Shown one piece after another: positions 22,701 through 35,059 of a stretch of 64,000 nucleotides of DNA. Each line of letters starts with the position of its first letter. The first letter of the stretch is position 1. The stretch comes from Ilyonectria destructans (lineage: Eukaryota > Ascomycota > Sordariomycetes > Hypocreales > Nectriaceae). A program made the translations under genes and the position numbers. The notes beneath the pieces were generated by a model. That model did no database searches. It was not told where the DNA came from and saw only the letters and a program-made list of their open reading frames with translations. The stretch covers positions 1,240,001 to 1,304,000 of the forward strand of contig JAHEWK010000006.1 of assembly GCA_020740775.1 (NCBI GenBank), read 5' to 3'.

Positions 22701-25205
22701 CAGGAGACTTCCAATTCACGAAACAATGACATTGTCTCGGGAGAACTCGTGATAATGGCCTCTTCGAGGGGCCAGTATTGCTGCAAAGCCCCAAGGAGCT
22801 TCTCTGGGCGGTGTGTTTCGATGTACCGGAACTCTGCAGAGATATCAAGCTCACCGTCTGTGCCGACTTGGGTAAGCGGAAGATTGCGGCGGACAGACAT
22901 ACGAGACTCCAACCAATCCGCCCAAGACAAATCAAGTCCCTCAGGTGTCTGTGGCTCAGCTTCCAAATATCTCTCATGGAGGAATGCTGTTTCAAATCCC
23001 TCCCCTGACTTGCTGGTTCCTTTCAGGAGCTCAAGTGGACCGTATTTATCTGCTGATGGAAGGTAGATAGCCCGATAATACGGCGACATGAATTGCATCC
23101 TTTGGTCAAAGAGACCGAACCTTTTGGGCAAATTTCGTTCGAATTCTCCCACCAAAGATTCGGACAGATAGAGATATCTCAGAAAGCCAATTGAAGCGGA
23201 CAAAGCCTCGTGGTTTCGCGCCATGTGATCACATCTGTTGATGATTGTGGAACGAACCTCCTGGGTGGATATTGAACGACAACCGAGTTCATCGAGAAGC
23301 TTACGCCGATCCGGGTTGTTTGCTGCTGCTGCACTCACCAAGGTGTAACCAAGGTCATCGGGTATCGCAACACCGCCGGTGCAAGTTGAGTACAAGTTTA
23401 GATGGTCACTCCCTGGTGTAACCCAATTGCCGTTAGTCAATGGGATGAGTTTCACAGTCTTCCATCCATCCTTGGAACTTTTGGGGAGTGCAGCATGTGC
23501 TGTCAGCAACACCCGCGCAGCCCGCGAATGCCAATCTTCGTCAGTTGCATCGTTTCTCATCCGAGAGGGACCACCAACGCATCGTAGATCGAGCAGTAAA
23601 AGATGCAAAAATTGCTTGTTGTCCAAATTTTCCAAGCCATATTGATACAACTGTAACACGTCCGCATACTTATACTTCTTGGAGAGGTAGTATTCTCTTT
23701 TCGCGTCTCGGAACAGAGGTTCTCCATGCTGGTCGAGGTGTGTTGGCAACAGATATCGCAGCCACTGGAGAGATTCCAGCGCTTCTTTCTCCCAAGTGCG
23801 GAATACCTTCATCGGCTTGATTCGCTCGCGGATTCTTTCAAGCAGGCCTCCCCAGTAGTCGCCCCACGGATATGAGTTGGCCTGAGGAAGCCATCTCATC
23901 CACTGGAACTGGAGAGTTGGATGTTGGCAAAATTGTTCCACGGCTTTGATAAAGCAGTCGGCAATGCCGTCTAGGAGTACTTGGTTGCGAAGAGAAGTCG
24001 TGACAAGTCCTTGGCGACTAGCTTCTGTTACGAAATCTGTGTGAATGAGAAACTGGTAGCGGACGTTTGCGAGTCAGTCAATATTGCCTAGAGTTGAATA
24101 CGATTGAGTTGCGCAACTTACCTTGAATCCCATGGGCCGCATGGGTAGAAATGCGAAGACATCCTGATCCTGGACGATCGGCTCATATGCATCCGTCAAT
24201 GGGAAAGCAAGAACAATCTCGGGTGCAGCATCGGTTCGCCAACCTTCATCAGAGTAGGTCCTGTTCTCGCTTTTTGGCACGTTGTGGGCGATATGCCTTG
24301 TGACATGATACCTCTTGAAAGTTTCCCCCGCTAAAGTCGTTTTGCGGATGGTTGTGGGGTCGCTTCCATGGAGTGAATACATTGTTGTGTCGGTGACGGT
24401 GCCATCGTCGCTGTGAAACGAAACTTGCACCTTGCGAAGTTTCCTAAGGAATAGCAAAATGGTGTCCTGGAGATCTCGGAACTGGAGTTTGATGGTCTCA
24501 AGTTGTCTTGCGTTTGTACCCGCGTCATCGCTGTCGTGGAGGAAGAGGGTGATCCGGGTCAAACAGTCCCCCAGAGTTTCGTCGGTCTCTTCCCAAATAG
24601 GCGTCACCATTCCGAGACCAGAGTCGCCCTTTCGGTGAGTGAATGAGAAAGAGAACCCATTGGACTGGATATGCACCTTCCAGGCAGCCATGAAAACTGA
24701 CTTGAAGCCAATTCCTTTTTCGCCGATGTAGCCTTGCGCACCGATCTTGGAGCTCTTGCCGATATCACAGATCGCTCGAAGGTTCTCACGCGTGAAGCCA
24801 TTTTCGTTGCACTCAATGCTCAGCTTATCGGATCGGATGTCGAATGAGACAAATGGTTCTTGACCTTTAGCAATAATCTTACTGTAATCGTTGTCATCTG
24901 CATTCTGAAGCAACTCGAAGATAAATCTCGCGTTGCTGGTGTACAGGTTTCTAGCCAATCTAGGGCGGATGGATTAGTTCAACTCAATACAGTCGCCAAG
25001 GGAGAGAGTATCCCGAGCCGCCATGCACGTACGTCAAAACGCCAGAGCCGATCATCTCATCTTTGCGGAGTAACGCTTCCTCAACGGTTCGCCTGAGTTC
25101 GGGGTCGATTTCGCCAATCTTGGACAGTTTGTCTTCTCCAAGATGCCCCCGCTCCCGGGAGATCTCCCTCACCAGCTCACGCTCCGAGAGCTGGGATGAT
25201 GCCAT
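19748..25205 (-). CDS. giant HSP90-like ATPase protein with C-terminal nuclease-like domain (NO VEIN/DUF3883 type)
   Basis: Seven exons (25033-25205, 24122-24959, 22347-24052, 21269-22291, 20361-21222, 19995-20303, 19748-19939) give 1700 residues. An in-frame ATG at 25229 is an alternative start. Residues 58-340 are a GHKL/HSP90-like ATPase, as in sacsin and plant NO VEIN: the N-box FELLQNADD (E73, N77, D79-80), NENGF (109-113) and IGEKGIGFKS (136-145). A long alpha-helical region follows. Near the C-terminus is a DUF3883-like module with SDIVYHD (D1581) and FIEVKCT (E1616, K1618), the D...ExK pattern of PD-(D/E)xK nuclease folds. Function in fungi is unknown. The pairing of an N-terminal ATPase clamp with a C-terminal nuclease-like fold is conserved from plants to fungi; activity is inference. 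No signal peptide or membrane segment. Confidence 0.85.
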
Positions 25206-26511
25206 AGAGGAGAATACCTGTGAGTTCACTGGTACTCAATGTGCGTCAAGCTTTCTCTTAGCCGGTTGTTGTTTTGACAGTGTGAAAATGGCGATGCGCT
25301 GATACAAAGACGCGGAAAAGAGCGCGACCGACCATGGGTCAGGCCATGCGCGAATCTCAGCCTCACCGATGGTCCCGTGATCATAACGCCCCCGAAACTC
25401 GCTTCTTTGCGACTGGATGCAGGGGCTTTGACTCCCATGAATTATGCATTACCTTGCCGCTGAGTTAGCACCGAGCGGAATTTAAGTCTTTGTCTGCTGG
25501 GGATTCAGGACAAGGTAGTAATTAATTAACCTGGTGATACTTGCATTAGAGACGGTGTAATAGAGGGCTCCTTTAGTGGCTGTGCCCTATTGATTAGTGC
25601 TTATCAACTGAGAAATGGGGTAGTTATAGGTAGTTTCCCCTAAAACGTCAGCTCTGTAGAGAATGGGCGATTGGGGCGAGCGACAGTCGGCGAAGCTGAC
25701 CTTGAATTGAATTGCAATGTTGACGACCTGAGAACCCCGGCATGCGAATGTATTTTCCAGTTTTATTTGGGCATTCTAAGTCCACCACCTCACGGAACTG
25801 GCACCAACGCATTTGCACTTCAAGCCTAAGGATGTACCCTTCCGCGAATTGCGATACTAGGGACATGAGTGAGGCTCAGGCGTTGTTGAATAGACTCGAA
25901 CCGATGTCCGGATAGTAACATACATGTGCCATCGACTGAAACATCCGCAAGCCTTCCGGGAGAGATAGGAAATGAGCTATGGGAATTGTGTGAGAGACCG
26001 ACCGAGAACCAGGGATTCAAAGACGCTGTCCTATTTTGTTTAAGTTGCAGAGTGGGGGTATCTCATGGCAAACACAGTGTGTTCAACTTTTCAAGGCCAG
26101 CTACGACAATCCATGCAGTGACCGACATGCGTGCTTATTAGTGTCACGATGCTAGAGTTCCAAAGCTTCAGAACCAATTGACAGCAGGGCTGAGAAACAC
26201 AGTCACGTAAGCTAACATGCAAGTGGTGAAAAGACTGCAAACGCGGTCGATATTTTTGAGATGCGCCGATCGAATGGCTGATGTTGCAGGACTATGGAAA
26301 TCTGACCATCATGGCAATCAAGAAACCATCCCTTCCCGTCTCAGCCCTGTACCTGTGTCCGAACCCAATTGGCAAAAGTAGAAGACGATGAGATCGCGCT
26401 GTAAAACAAGCGGTCTAGAGCAGTCCCAGCCAATTAATTCCACCCCCAAAACCAACCCTTGACTGCCTAACTCCACGCCCAATTGGCACCTCGAATCCCA
26501 CGAGCCGCAAA
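25206..26511. other. intergenic region, no gene recognised
   Basis: About 1.3 kb with only short open frames lacking motifs. It includes the promoter of the ATPase gene and the 3' side of the minus-strand Cys-rich gene. Confidence 0.45.
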
Positions 26512-27372
26512 CTACATCGAAAGCTTGCCCAAGAAGGACTTTGCACCCGCGAGCTTTCGTGTCGCATCGCGCAGCTTCGAATTGTCCTTCACCTCCGGGA
26601 CACGACGAGACGGTTGGGCAAGACGAGATGGTCGGGTCATCGGCTGAGTCGTGACGTTGTTGTTCGACGAGTTTCCAGTGGCCCAGCGACTGGACTTGAT
26701 GCCAACGTCAGTCTCAAGGCCGTTGGTGATTTCGGTTCGGGGCAAAGCAGGCCCTCCCCCATCGATGCTGGAACCTGCCAGGAAACTCACATTTTCCATG
26801 ATCGTGTCGACGATGTCGCTGTCCTGGGGTTCCGAAACTGGTGGGCCGGCCATGTTGTTGATGGTGTTGCGGTCAGCGACTGGTGTCGCAGTTGTGTTTT
26901 CCAGAGTGGACTTTTCGAGTCGCGGGTCAATGACAGCCTGCGCTTTCAACTCGATTGAGGGTCGCTCCGGTTCGGGAACAGCATGGAATGGGCAAGTTGG
27001 CTTGCCGCCCCAGAGTTCTTTGAGTGTAGCGTAGTGTTTGGGAAACGCCTGGTCGTCATCGAGTGAAAGGGCGGGTCGCTGGAGGAGGGCTGATTCGATG
27101 ATTTCTCTTCCCTTGCGTCTGTCACCAACGGCGTCTTCACGAGTGGTGCAGTGCGCACAACGAATCTTGGTCAGATCGGTAAAGTCGACCGCCGTCGTGC
27201 CGACATCTCTCTCAACAGTGCCGCAAGTGCCAAAGAAGCACACACAAGGGCCACGAGCGCGGCTGCAAACGCTGCGGGAGCCAGCAACCATGTGCAGCTT
27301 GCCGCAGGTGAAGGAGAGAGCCGGCGGGTTCTGCGGCGCGCAGTGGGCGAGCGTGATGACTTCGAGACACAT
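26512..27372 (-). CDS. hypothetical protein with Cys-rich N-terminus
   Basis: A single frame of 286 residues. The first about 75 residues contain many Cys/His (CLEVITLAHC, FTCGKLH, VCSRARGPCVCFFGTC, CAHC), which could bind zinc. The rest is polar and low complexity, with a basic Ser/Arg/Pro tail (RPSRLAQPSRR) and a short helical end (RKLAGAKSFLGKLSM). A KSSRWATG segment lies near residue 232. I do not recognise the family. Similar Cys-patterned small proteins are common orphan genes in Hypocreales. The coding frame is plausible because of its length and an MC start, but no splice or homology evidence backs it. Confidence 0.55.
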   Translation of the reverse strand: MCLEVITLAHCAPQNPPALSFTCGKLHMVAGSRSVCSRARGPCVCFFGTCGTVERDVGTTAVDFTDLTKIRCAHCTTREDAVGDRRKGREIIESALLQRPALSLDDDQAFPKHYATLKELWGGKPTCPFHAVPEPERPSIELKAQAVIDPRLEKSTLENTTATPVADRNTINNMAGPPVSEPQDSDIVDTIMENVSFLAGSSIDGGGPALPRTEITNGLETDVGIKSSRWATGNSSNNNVTTQPMTRPSRLAQPSRRVPEVKDNSKLRDATRKLAGAKSFLGKLSM

Positions 27373-28228
27373 GTTGTCGGCGGCTCAAGGCGATGAGCGG
27401 CAGTGTCTTCGTCACAGGCGTAGAAGAAGTGAAAGAGGGTAGCAAGTAGTGGTAAGGGGGTTGGGTTTTGCAGAGCAAGGTAAGATCCAAGACTCAAGTT
27501 GTGTGCCTGAGAGGTGTTGAAGAGGCTTTGGTCTGAAGGGCAAGGTGACGAAAGGGTTATGTATGCTGCGGCGCCTCAGGCAACAGCGAGATTGTTGACT
27601 GGACTCACGTCCTGACACCTGGTTGACAGCTGGCCACTTGCAGGCAGGGTGCAGTGGTGATAGTGAGAGAGGAGCCTCTGCTGAGATGTTGTTACTGGAT
27701 CATAGTTTCAGAAATGGTGACCAGAATGACGTCGATGTAATTTGATCTTGTTGACATTCAGCTCGCCGCGATTCCGCACGTCCGCACACGCCCGGAGAGG
27801 TGCAAGTAAGGACGAAAGAGCAGATCATGTTTACGAGAGAGTAGCCGGTTCTACAGCTGCTGTATCTGTGTCAGGCACACATTTGGTCCCCCCGGGCTGA
27901 TCAGTGATTCAGTGCCACTGTACTGCGAGCTTAGACCAAGTGCGCACTCTTAAAGCTCGACAGAACGTGAACAAAGGGGTGAAGTCGTAGTGAACTGGAC
28001 TTTATATCAATTTATGTTCATGGTACATACATGCTTTGTCGGGGTTGACAACAATGAATAATGTTCAACGCCTGCTTCGCCAGTGATCCGATTTCACTGC
28101 TAATCCACCGCATTCCCAGATTTGGTACACCCAGTTATTTCCTGTGAGGTATCCCTATTGATTGCTTGCCAAGTTCCACAGCGTCCCTCTATCATCTTCA
28201 AATTGAAGTGTGGGCCTCGGTATTTGCA
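27373..28228. other. intergenic region
   Basis: Promoter side of the Cys-rich gene and 3' side of the P450 gene. No feature supported. Confidence 0.45.
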
Positions 28229-29844
28229 TCATCGCTTCCAAATCGCGACGTCCAGACCCAGCGGCTTTCTCAAAAAGCCCTCTCGGGTCTGCATCACCCC
28301 TTGTCGTAACTCAACGCAGTATCGTCGTGCCCAGGTAGCGACAATGAGCTTCATCTCCATCTCAGCAACATTCCTTCCCACACATGCTCGGGGCCCATGA
28401 CTGAACGGGATGAATGCGTTCTTCTGTCGTGTAGTTACATTCTCCCATCGGTCGGGGTTGAATTCATCGGCATCCGGTCCCCAGATTTCCTTAGAGTGGT
28501 GCATCGAATATGTCGGGACGCTCAGAACGCTTCCAGGTGGGTAGAAATGGTCGTGAAGGGTGACGCCAGGTGAGTTTTCGGGAACCTGTCGAGGAAGACC
28601 AATACCTGAGGTAGAGTGGAACCGGAGCGTCTCATTGAGGATGGAGGTGAGGTAGGGCAAGTCTCGGACCATGTCGAAACTCGGTACAGAAACATCCGCG
28701 GGGATCTCGGCATCGAGCTCAGCCTGGAGCTTTTCAAGAACACCAGGGGTTCGAACTGTGTGGTATAGTAGAGCGCAGGACGAGTTAGAAGTCGTGTCAC
28801 TACCGGCGATCAGTTGCGTGAGTGCCTCGGCTGTTAGCTCCTCCCTTCCAAGGGGTTCCCCATTTTCGTCTCTGCCTTCCATGAGACGTGCGAGAAGATC
28901 CTTGCGCTCCTTTGGCGGCGGGTTGTCCAACCTAGCCTTGACCCGAGCAATGGCGATTCCAGCGAGGTTTTGAACAGCATTGAGGCCGTTGCTGAAAAAG
29001 GGATCAGGCAGCCACTTGGCATACGGTTTCAATTGCGGGAAGCAGCCCAGGGTCGCGCTAACCTCACCTCTTCGGTTAAGGATCTCGATTGCGGAGGCGT
29101 AGATAGGCGGGCTGTCAGGTGTGGCTCTGACTTCCGTCATGTCGACACCAGTGCGAAGCATGTCAAAGGGAGCGCCGAAAGCCAAGTCGCCGATGATGTC
29201 AAAGGCCAGGTAGTTAAACCAAGGAAGGCAGTCAAGCTGGGCTTCTTGCCGTCCGCCGTTGGACTTGCCGGTCTCAATAAGGTTGTCGATTTGCTTGACG
29301 AAAAGCTCGAGGTTTTCATGCACATATGGCTCAAACTGGGTGATGGACTTGGTGGAGAAAGTGTGCGAGATAAGCTTGCGCTTTCGCGAGTGTTCCGCCC
29401 GATCTCTAGTGTTGAAGAGCCCACGACGGATTGAAACAAAGGCATCATAGAACTCGCTTCGATTGGTCAGATTTGTCAAGCAGTGAAAGATAGTGCCGGT
29501 ACTTGCGATTTCAAAAATCCATTTCCATGGCCATAGATGACGGGAATTGCGTCGTCATCCGCGATGCTCACATGGTTCGGCGCGATCCGGATCACCGGGC
29601 CGAGCTGCTGGTGCAACTTGTGCATGACACTGTAGCGCTCACCGCGCCGACATACGTACATAAGCCATAGGTTCGAAAACTGCGCCGGGAATGGTGCTGG
29701 TAGGCTTCGAAGGTGGCCATAGGTGACGAAGTATGAGTAGAGGTACGAGATGATGAGGCCGGCGATGGCGAGTGGGACCGTCCACCAAGACAGCAAGATG
29801 TCCACCACTGCCATGGCGAAATCGCACAACTCGAGAGTGTTCAA
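28229..29844 (-). CDS. cytochrome P450, CYP53-like (benzoate para-hydroxylase type)
   Basis: Exons 29503-29844 and 28229-29452 encode 521 residues. A membrane anchor covers residues about 10-40, followed by the proline-rich hinge LPAPFPAQF. P450 motifs are in order: I-helix AGSDTT (330-335), ETLR (388-391), the PDRW region (FNPDRWENV) and the heme loop FSHGPRACVG (464-473, Cys471 as heme ligand). The segments VIYGHGNGFLKS, GLFNTRDRAEH and RKRKLISHTFS resemble CYP53, which hydroxylates benzoate to 4-hydroxybenzoate for entry into the beta-ketoadipate route. CYP53 is my reading from remembered family sequences and the substrate is not proven. The enzyme is ER-bound and needs a P450 reductase. 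No other aromatic-degradation gene is adjacent. Confidence 0.88.
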
Positions 29845-31720
29845 GCCCTAGATCCGTCCTCTGGTCGATGAGGTGAAGGATGTTTATTCGGTTGAATGAT
29901 GATGGATGGAATGAGGAGGCGCCCTAAAAGCTGATCCTTTGCGTGGGGCAATCCACGCGGCCTGTCGGGAGTCCGGACTCGAGAGTCGAAGAAAGTTCCG
30001 ATATCTGGGGTGGGGAAATCGTTATCCCGCGCTTGAATTTCGATCAATTGGCCAGTAGGACACTGGCTAAAGTCATTTGATCCCTGCTCGTCCACGTTCA
30101 GTGCGAAGTGGCCGAAGTCTGAGTTTCTCTAGCTCGTTATGCAGCTAAAGCGACAGAGTCAAAAGCTGGTGAGGACCCGCAGATCGGCGCGTCTAGAAAT
30201 GCCGAGCGAAGCGACAGGAAATAGCAAACTCGGTCTTCTCAGGTCGATTAAATACCCAAGAAAATTACGGGAAGGGGATTCAGTATCGCCTCTCGATGCA
30301 GCGAGTCTAGCTGACCAGATTGACGAATGGGGTACCGCGGTTGAATACCCCAGAGATCGGTCATGACCCCGACGTGTGGAGGAACTGTGGGGGAAGCGCG
30401 TCGGGATTTGAAATCGGCAATTATTCAGACGCTGCTTGAGAGCATTTGACAGGACGATTACCAGCGATTGAGGGCCTTACCATTGGCTTATTCAGGGCCA
30501 GCATCATCGTCTAATCCTCTCCGGGATCAGATGGGTCAACCTGGCCTACCCCTCTTCGCTCTTGGCCACCTTGTGAGCGATGCTCATGTGAAGGATGCTC
30601 ATGTGAAGGAGGGGCGGCTCGGGAGGGCATTTTAGGCGTAGCACAGGTCAGTTTGGGGTCTGAGTGGTCTTTCACATCAGATATAAGGGAGGCTATGTGC
30701 TGGAGACTGGGGATTACACAATGCCCTTCTTCCAGAGCCAGCATCCGTCCTGTCTATGAGGGTACTGGCATCCGACTTTCTCCCGACCAGTTTTTGTACT
30801 ATACGGATAGAAGCGGGATTTCCAAGAGCGGGGTTGATTCAAGATCCAGCCATGAATTCCTGCAAGACGAAGCCATCCACCACCAACAGTAGAAAAAGCC
30901 AAGGAACGTCTGGCCTCTTAAATCGCTGACTGGGCAAATGAGCGAGGTCTTGAATGGCGGAACCAGGCCTTTCCGTTCGGCAAGCCGGCTCATCCACCCT
31001 TGTCAGGCGGCCGTTCTCGGTAAGCTGTGCCAGGGTCGCATTGTAAACATGTCTGAAATGCCATCTTCGCAGCCGGCAGGCTGTGTGCGTCTCATTGTGA
31101 GCCACAGCAGGCTATATTTGCTTGGGGCCCAGCAACTCCAGCAGACGGCGCATGAACCCAGCGTTGGCGCCCAGCAACGACAGGCGACATGTGATCTAAA
31201 TTTACCAGATTCGGCCAAGTCGGCTCCGTGCTGTGTATTTTTACATGTTGGCGGTGACCATAATTGGCGCGAGATGAAACTGAAACTGCTGCAGTCCGTG
31301 TCGTGAACTGCGTCGGAGCACTGGTTTGCGAGCCCCTGGGGTGTGATCTTCGCCCAAGGCGTCTCACCACCCACACATCCGACGTGATCCGGTTTCGCGG
31401 CGTCGACAGCACAACGCCTGGCCGCGTCAAGAAAGACCTCAGGACGCGCAAAAAAAGAATTGGAATGCATGCCTCTCTGTTCTCCGTTTCACTCCTTTGA
31501 GATTACGTCCTTCTTTATTTTTCCTCTTTCGCATTCTTTTGGTGTTAAGGCCGCGCATCATTCAAGACCACGACCATTACGATTTACGAACCGAGCGCTC
31601 TGTGAGCCGCCACCCGAATTTCTTTCTTTCCACTCATTGTCGGGGGCGATTTTGCAACATTGGATTACGACTCAAATATTGACTCGAATTTTTACTCGAA
31701 CTTTTACGCGAACTCTGAAA
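29845..31720. other. 1.9-kb divergent intergenic region
   Basis: Between the minus-strand P450 and the plus-strand membrane protein gene. The longest frame (minus strand, 31003-31470, 155 codons) has no motif, and I do not call it. The last 150 bp are T/C-rich and repeat an (ACTCGAATTTTT)-like unit just before the ATG at 31721. Confidence 0.45.
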
Positions 31721-32430
31721 ATGTCGGGTTTCAAGACCTTGGTGCCGCCAAGCTTTGGCGATCCCGTCAACAACGTCGTACCGCCAGCAGCAACGAGCTT
31801 CAATGCATTTCCGACGACAACCGAATCCTCGGATTCGTTACCATCTTTGGACAGTCTCTACAGCAATATTTTAAATCAACAACTCTCGCGTATCCTATCT
31901 GCGCCTCCGGGAACGACATTAACCACCGCCATCACTCCCCGCCAGTCAATCCAGGCTGAAACCTCCACTGTAACGACGGACGTCCCCAAAAGCACCACAA
32001 CCAATAGCACTTCAGAGGAGAGCATCTTTTCTGCTCCTACTGTGCGCAGGCTCACTGATATTGGCATCGCGTTTGGAGTTTTCGGTAAGACCTCTTTCCA
32101 ATTCGAACTTTTAGGAAGAAGTTAACAGGGGAATTAGTTGCTGTCACTGTTATCATTGTTGGCATAGTCCTGTGCATACGACATAAAAAGTCGAGCAAAC
32201 CCAAGAAGTCTCGAAGTAAAGATGGGCCGAAACCACTAGATTACAGCGATTGGCGCCAGGTGAATCTTTCTGAACCCTCGATGGCACACATTCCGAAGGA
32301 TATCGGTGTGCCTCCTCCTCCAGGGACAGCTCGAACTCCTCCCGAACACACCCAGTGGATGCCACCGCCAGCGTATCCTACACAACAAAATCAAGATTCG
32401 AGGTCGTACCCGAGAGGGGGGTACCGTTGA
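31721..32430 (+). CDS. small single-pass membrane protein, Ser/Thr-rich ectodomain
   Basis: Exons 31721-32084 and 32138-32430 encode 218 residues. About 115 Ser/Thr/Pro-rich residues without Cys precede one transmembrane helix (FGVFVAVTVIIVGIVLCI). A basic stop-transfer (RHKKSSKPKKSRSK) and a Pro-rich tail (PPPPGTARTPPEHTQ) follow. The intron splits the codon just before the hydrophobic core. There is no cleavable signal peptide, so the helix probably acts as a signal anchor with the Ser/Thr part outside. The layout recalls Mid2/Wsc-like wall sensors, but it lacks a WSC domain, so function is open. The start is chosen at MSGFK because the upstream frame extension reads as a leader. Confidence 0.65.
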
Positions 32431-33022
32431 TAGTGCAAGATACCCGGGAATTGATTGAAGGGCGCTAGGGATTAAACTAGAAGACCAAGGATCATGGATG
32501 GCGCTGGCAAAGCGTGCCTGTTTTATCATGGAGCAATGACTTGAATTTTGGAATTCAACGATGAAGAGCTGGATTTTCTCATCTATTTGGGCAGCGTTGG
32601 TGTCGGCGTCAGCGGTTCAGGTTTCAGAGGATTAGTGGTGAATTAGAAGAAAGCGAGCACCAACAGTTCGCACAACTCCGCTATGAACAAATTTACCCAT
32701 TTCCAAACTGCTTCGTAATGTCTTTGTTCTTGGCGCTTTGTCATTTGGGTTTGTCGTCCCTCCCAATATGTTCTTTGCCTCGACCGGGCTCAACTCTGCC
32801 TACCCTAGACTATGACAGCTGGCACCTAAGAGCACTGCTGGATTAGGTCTCTTCTTGTTACGGTGTGGCATGACAGGTTGTATGATGCGATTTCAAGTAT
32901 CATTTCCAGTAATATTGGTGTGATATTGCACAATTGTAGTAGTGACAGGAACCTTGAGCGTATTACAGCATGGCGTGTGGCCACACAACATTTTACATTG
33001 ATGCTATGACCGGATGATGTAG
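32431..33022. other. convergent intergenic region
   Basis: No gene seen. It should hold the 3' ends of the membrane protein (plus) and the ankyrin gene (minus). Confidence 0.45.
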
Positions 33023-33982
33023 TTAACTGGACTGCCCATGGGTCGTCTTCCAATCCTTCAGTAATTGCACAGTCTTATCACAATTGTGGTCCCTGGCTAC
33101 ATATTCTGCATCCGCTCCCTCGATGTTGTTGATGTTAGGATCAGCCCCCTTCTCCAATAGCCACTTCGCCACCGCCTCGCCGTTTGGCTTCGTAGCCGCA
33201 TAGCATAGAGGAGTGCCCCAATGGAATGCCCGTGGAACTTTTGTATCCATCGCATTAATATCCAGCTTGAGGTCGTCGACTAGGAAGCAGAGCATCTCGG
33301 CTCTCTCTTGCTTGCGCCGGGCAAGGGCCGCCTTGGCATCGTCGATCGGGTCCGGTTGAACGGCAGCGCCGTCATCCTTGGAACTGGGGTCAGCCCTTGC
33401 AGCTGCGGCTTCCTCGGCGGCACGGTGGAGCGTCCTTTTGCTCAGCCGGGCTCCCCTGGCCTGAAGGAATCTGAATGTGGAGACGGATCCGCGGACTGCA
33501 CATGTCTCTAGGAGCGGGGGTGGTTCAGGATAGAGTTCATACTCATCCTCCCCGCCGTCAACTATCGCGCCATGGTCGACTAGCCATCTGACGAGGTCTT
33601 CGTCGCCGCAAGCAAGATCAATTAGGCGTTGGCAGCGGGTTCTTGCACCAGGTTCAGCGGATCGGTTGATGTCCCAACCGTGAGCAATGAGTAGCTCGAG
33701 AAGAGGAATTGAGAACTTGGTCCAGATAATTGGAGGGGAGAGAAAAGTCATGGGCGCAGATTCTTGTTCTAGAAGGTGTGTCGCCAAATCGATCTTGCCA
33801 TCTTGCACACAAGAAGATAAAGCGGAGGCTAGAAACTTCTCATATGGCGTGTTTCGGATGGGCTTCGACTTGGCGAGCTCTAGTGCTTCTGTAAGCTGTG
33901 CGATTGAACCCGCTTCAATCGCTTCGTCAAGTACGTCGCGTGGATGCCGCGGGCGCGCTGATGGCCGTTGAGGAGTGGTCAT
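33023..33982 (-). CDS. ankyrin-repeat protein
   Basis: 319 residues from the ATG at 33982 (MTTPQRPSARP). The frame continues upstream to an ATG at 34033 that would add a hydrophobic MRILSSFLLLFF stretch, which I think is 5' leader. Ankyrin-type units are visible: VLDEAIEAGSIAQLTEALELA, PLLELLIAHGWDINRS, LIDLACGDEDLVRWLVDHGAIV, ETCAVRGSVSTFRFLQARGA, and TPLCYAATKPNGEAVAKWLLEKGADPNINN. An acidic/Ala-rich spacer interrupts the array around residues 195-235. It is likely a cytosolic protein-binding scaffold; partners are unknown. Confidence 0.8.
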   Translation of the reverse strand: MTTPQRPSARPRHPRDVLDEAIEAGSIAQLTEALELAKSKPIRNTPYEKFLASALSSCVQDGKIDLATHLLEQESAPMTFLSPPIIWTKFSIPLLELLIAHGWDINRSAEPGARTRCQRLIDLACGDEDLVRWLVDHGAIVDGGEDEYELYPEPPPLLETCAVRGSVSTFRFLQARGARLSKRTLHRAAEEAAAARADPSSKDDGAAVQPDPIDDAKAALARRKQERAEMLCFLVDDLKLDINAMDTKVPRAFHWGTPLCYAATKPNGEAVAKWLLEKGADPNINNIEGADAEYVARDHNCDKTVQLLKDWKTTHGQSS

Positions 33983-35059
33983 GTTGGCGTGATGAGAAAA
34001 AAAGAGAAGTAGAAAACTCGAAAGGATTCTCAAAAGGATGAGCTGTCTTTGGAAGTAAAATGCGAGAAGGATTTCTTATGCCCCAGAGAAGGAAGGGCGT
34101 AAGTGGTTGGGCCGGGGTTGTGGTTGCATTTGCGTGAATGGAAATCTGGTGGATGGAGCCTGATGAGCAACGAGTCAATGATCCTCGTTCAGATCTTCGC
34201 TCGGAGACATTTGCACTCATCAAAAGTAAGGATAGGCACAAAAGGAACCTTGGTAATGTGGAGAGGAATCCTTCGTCGCATGATAGCCGCAAGAAGGATT
34301 CGCAGGCTAGGGCTGACAGGGTCTCAGGTTGTCGGCCGCTGTGTCTTGCTGAAACAGCCCCTGTATCAAATTTATACGCTCGCGCCAGCCCTATGCCCCG
34401 TGGAAACGAACAGACTAAGCTTGTAATTAAGCGCTACGGTCCTTGCATTCTAACACGCTGCAATTTTACACAGCCGAGTATCACGATGTGACGAGGCCAG
34501 GATGATGCCTGTGGAGCCTGTAGGCCGTGGAAGCCCTGGTCAGACCGTGCATTTTTCTACGGGGAACGGAAATGAAGCAGGGAGCAAAGATGCAACTCTC
34601 AATGAACGCTAAGAGGAGACGGTCAATCAAGAGCCCTCGGAGGCTATAACGCGCCCACTTTAATGCCTCTGGTAACACAGCCTGCAAGCCATGTAACATC
34701 TGAGATCGTCTCCCGTAGGTTCCGGACGAAGATTGACCCAAGCGTTTCTAGGTTGGCAATCCTGCAGCCGTACTTACGCGACTCATCCGTGGCCCGAATT
34801 GGCCAGCAGTCAATGGCTGTGTTTGTCCTGTAATTAGCAGGAAATAAAGCAAAGCCTCGAAGGATTTGTTGAAGGATGCTAGAACCATGGAGACGCCGGT
34901 TTTGGGGGCCGCACAGTGGATTTCATAACATTTCAAAGCATCTAATATGTGAAATGCGTCGTGCTTAAGTTGAACAGCTCCCGCGTCCTCGAGATTTTTG
35001 GCTCTTGGTTCGTAACCGTCTTGGCATTCACGCAGCGCGCCGGAACACTGCCCTCCAAG
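33983..35059. other. divergent intergenic region
   Basis: About 1 kb between the ankyrin gene and the Thr-rich secreted gene. No gene or RNA is recognised. It should contain both promoters. Confidence 0.45.

Noticed and set aside
31003..31470. 155-codon minus-strand frame upstream of the small membrane protein
   Set aside because: Cys/Trp/Ser-rich random-looking composition, no motif or splice support, and overlapped by other open frames.
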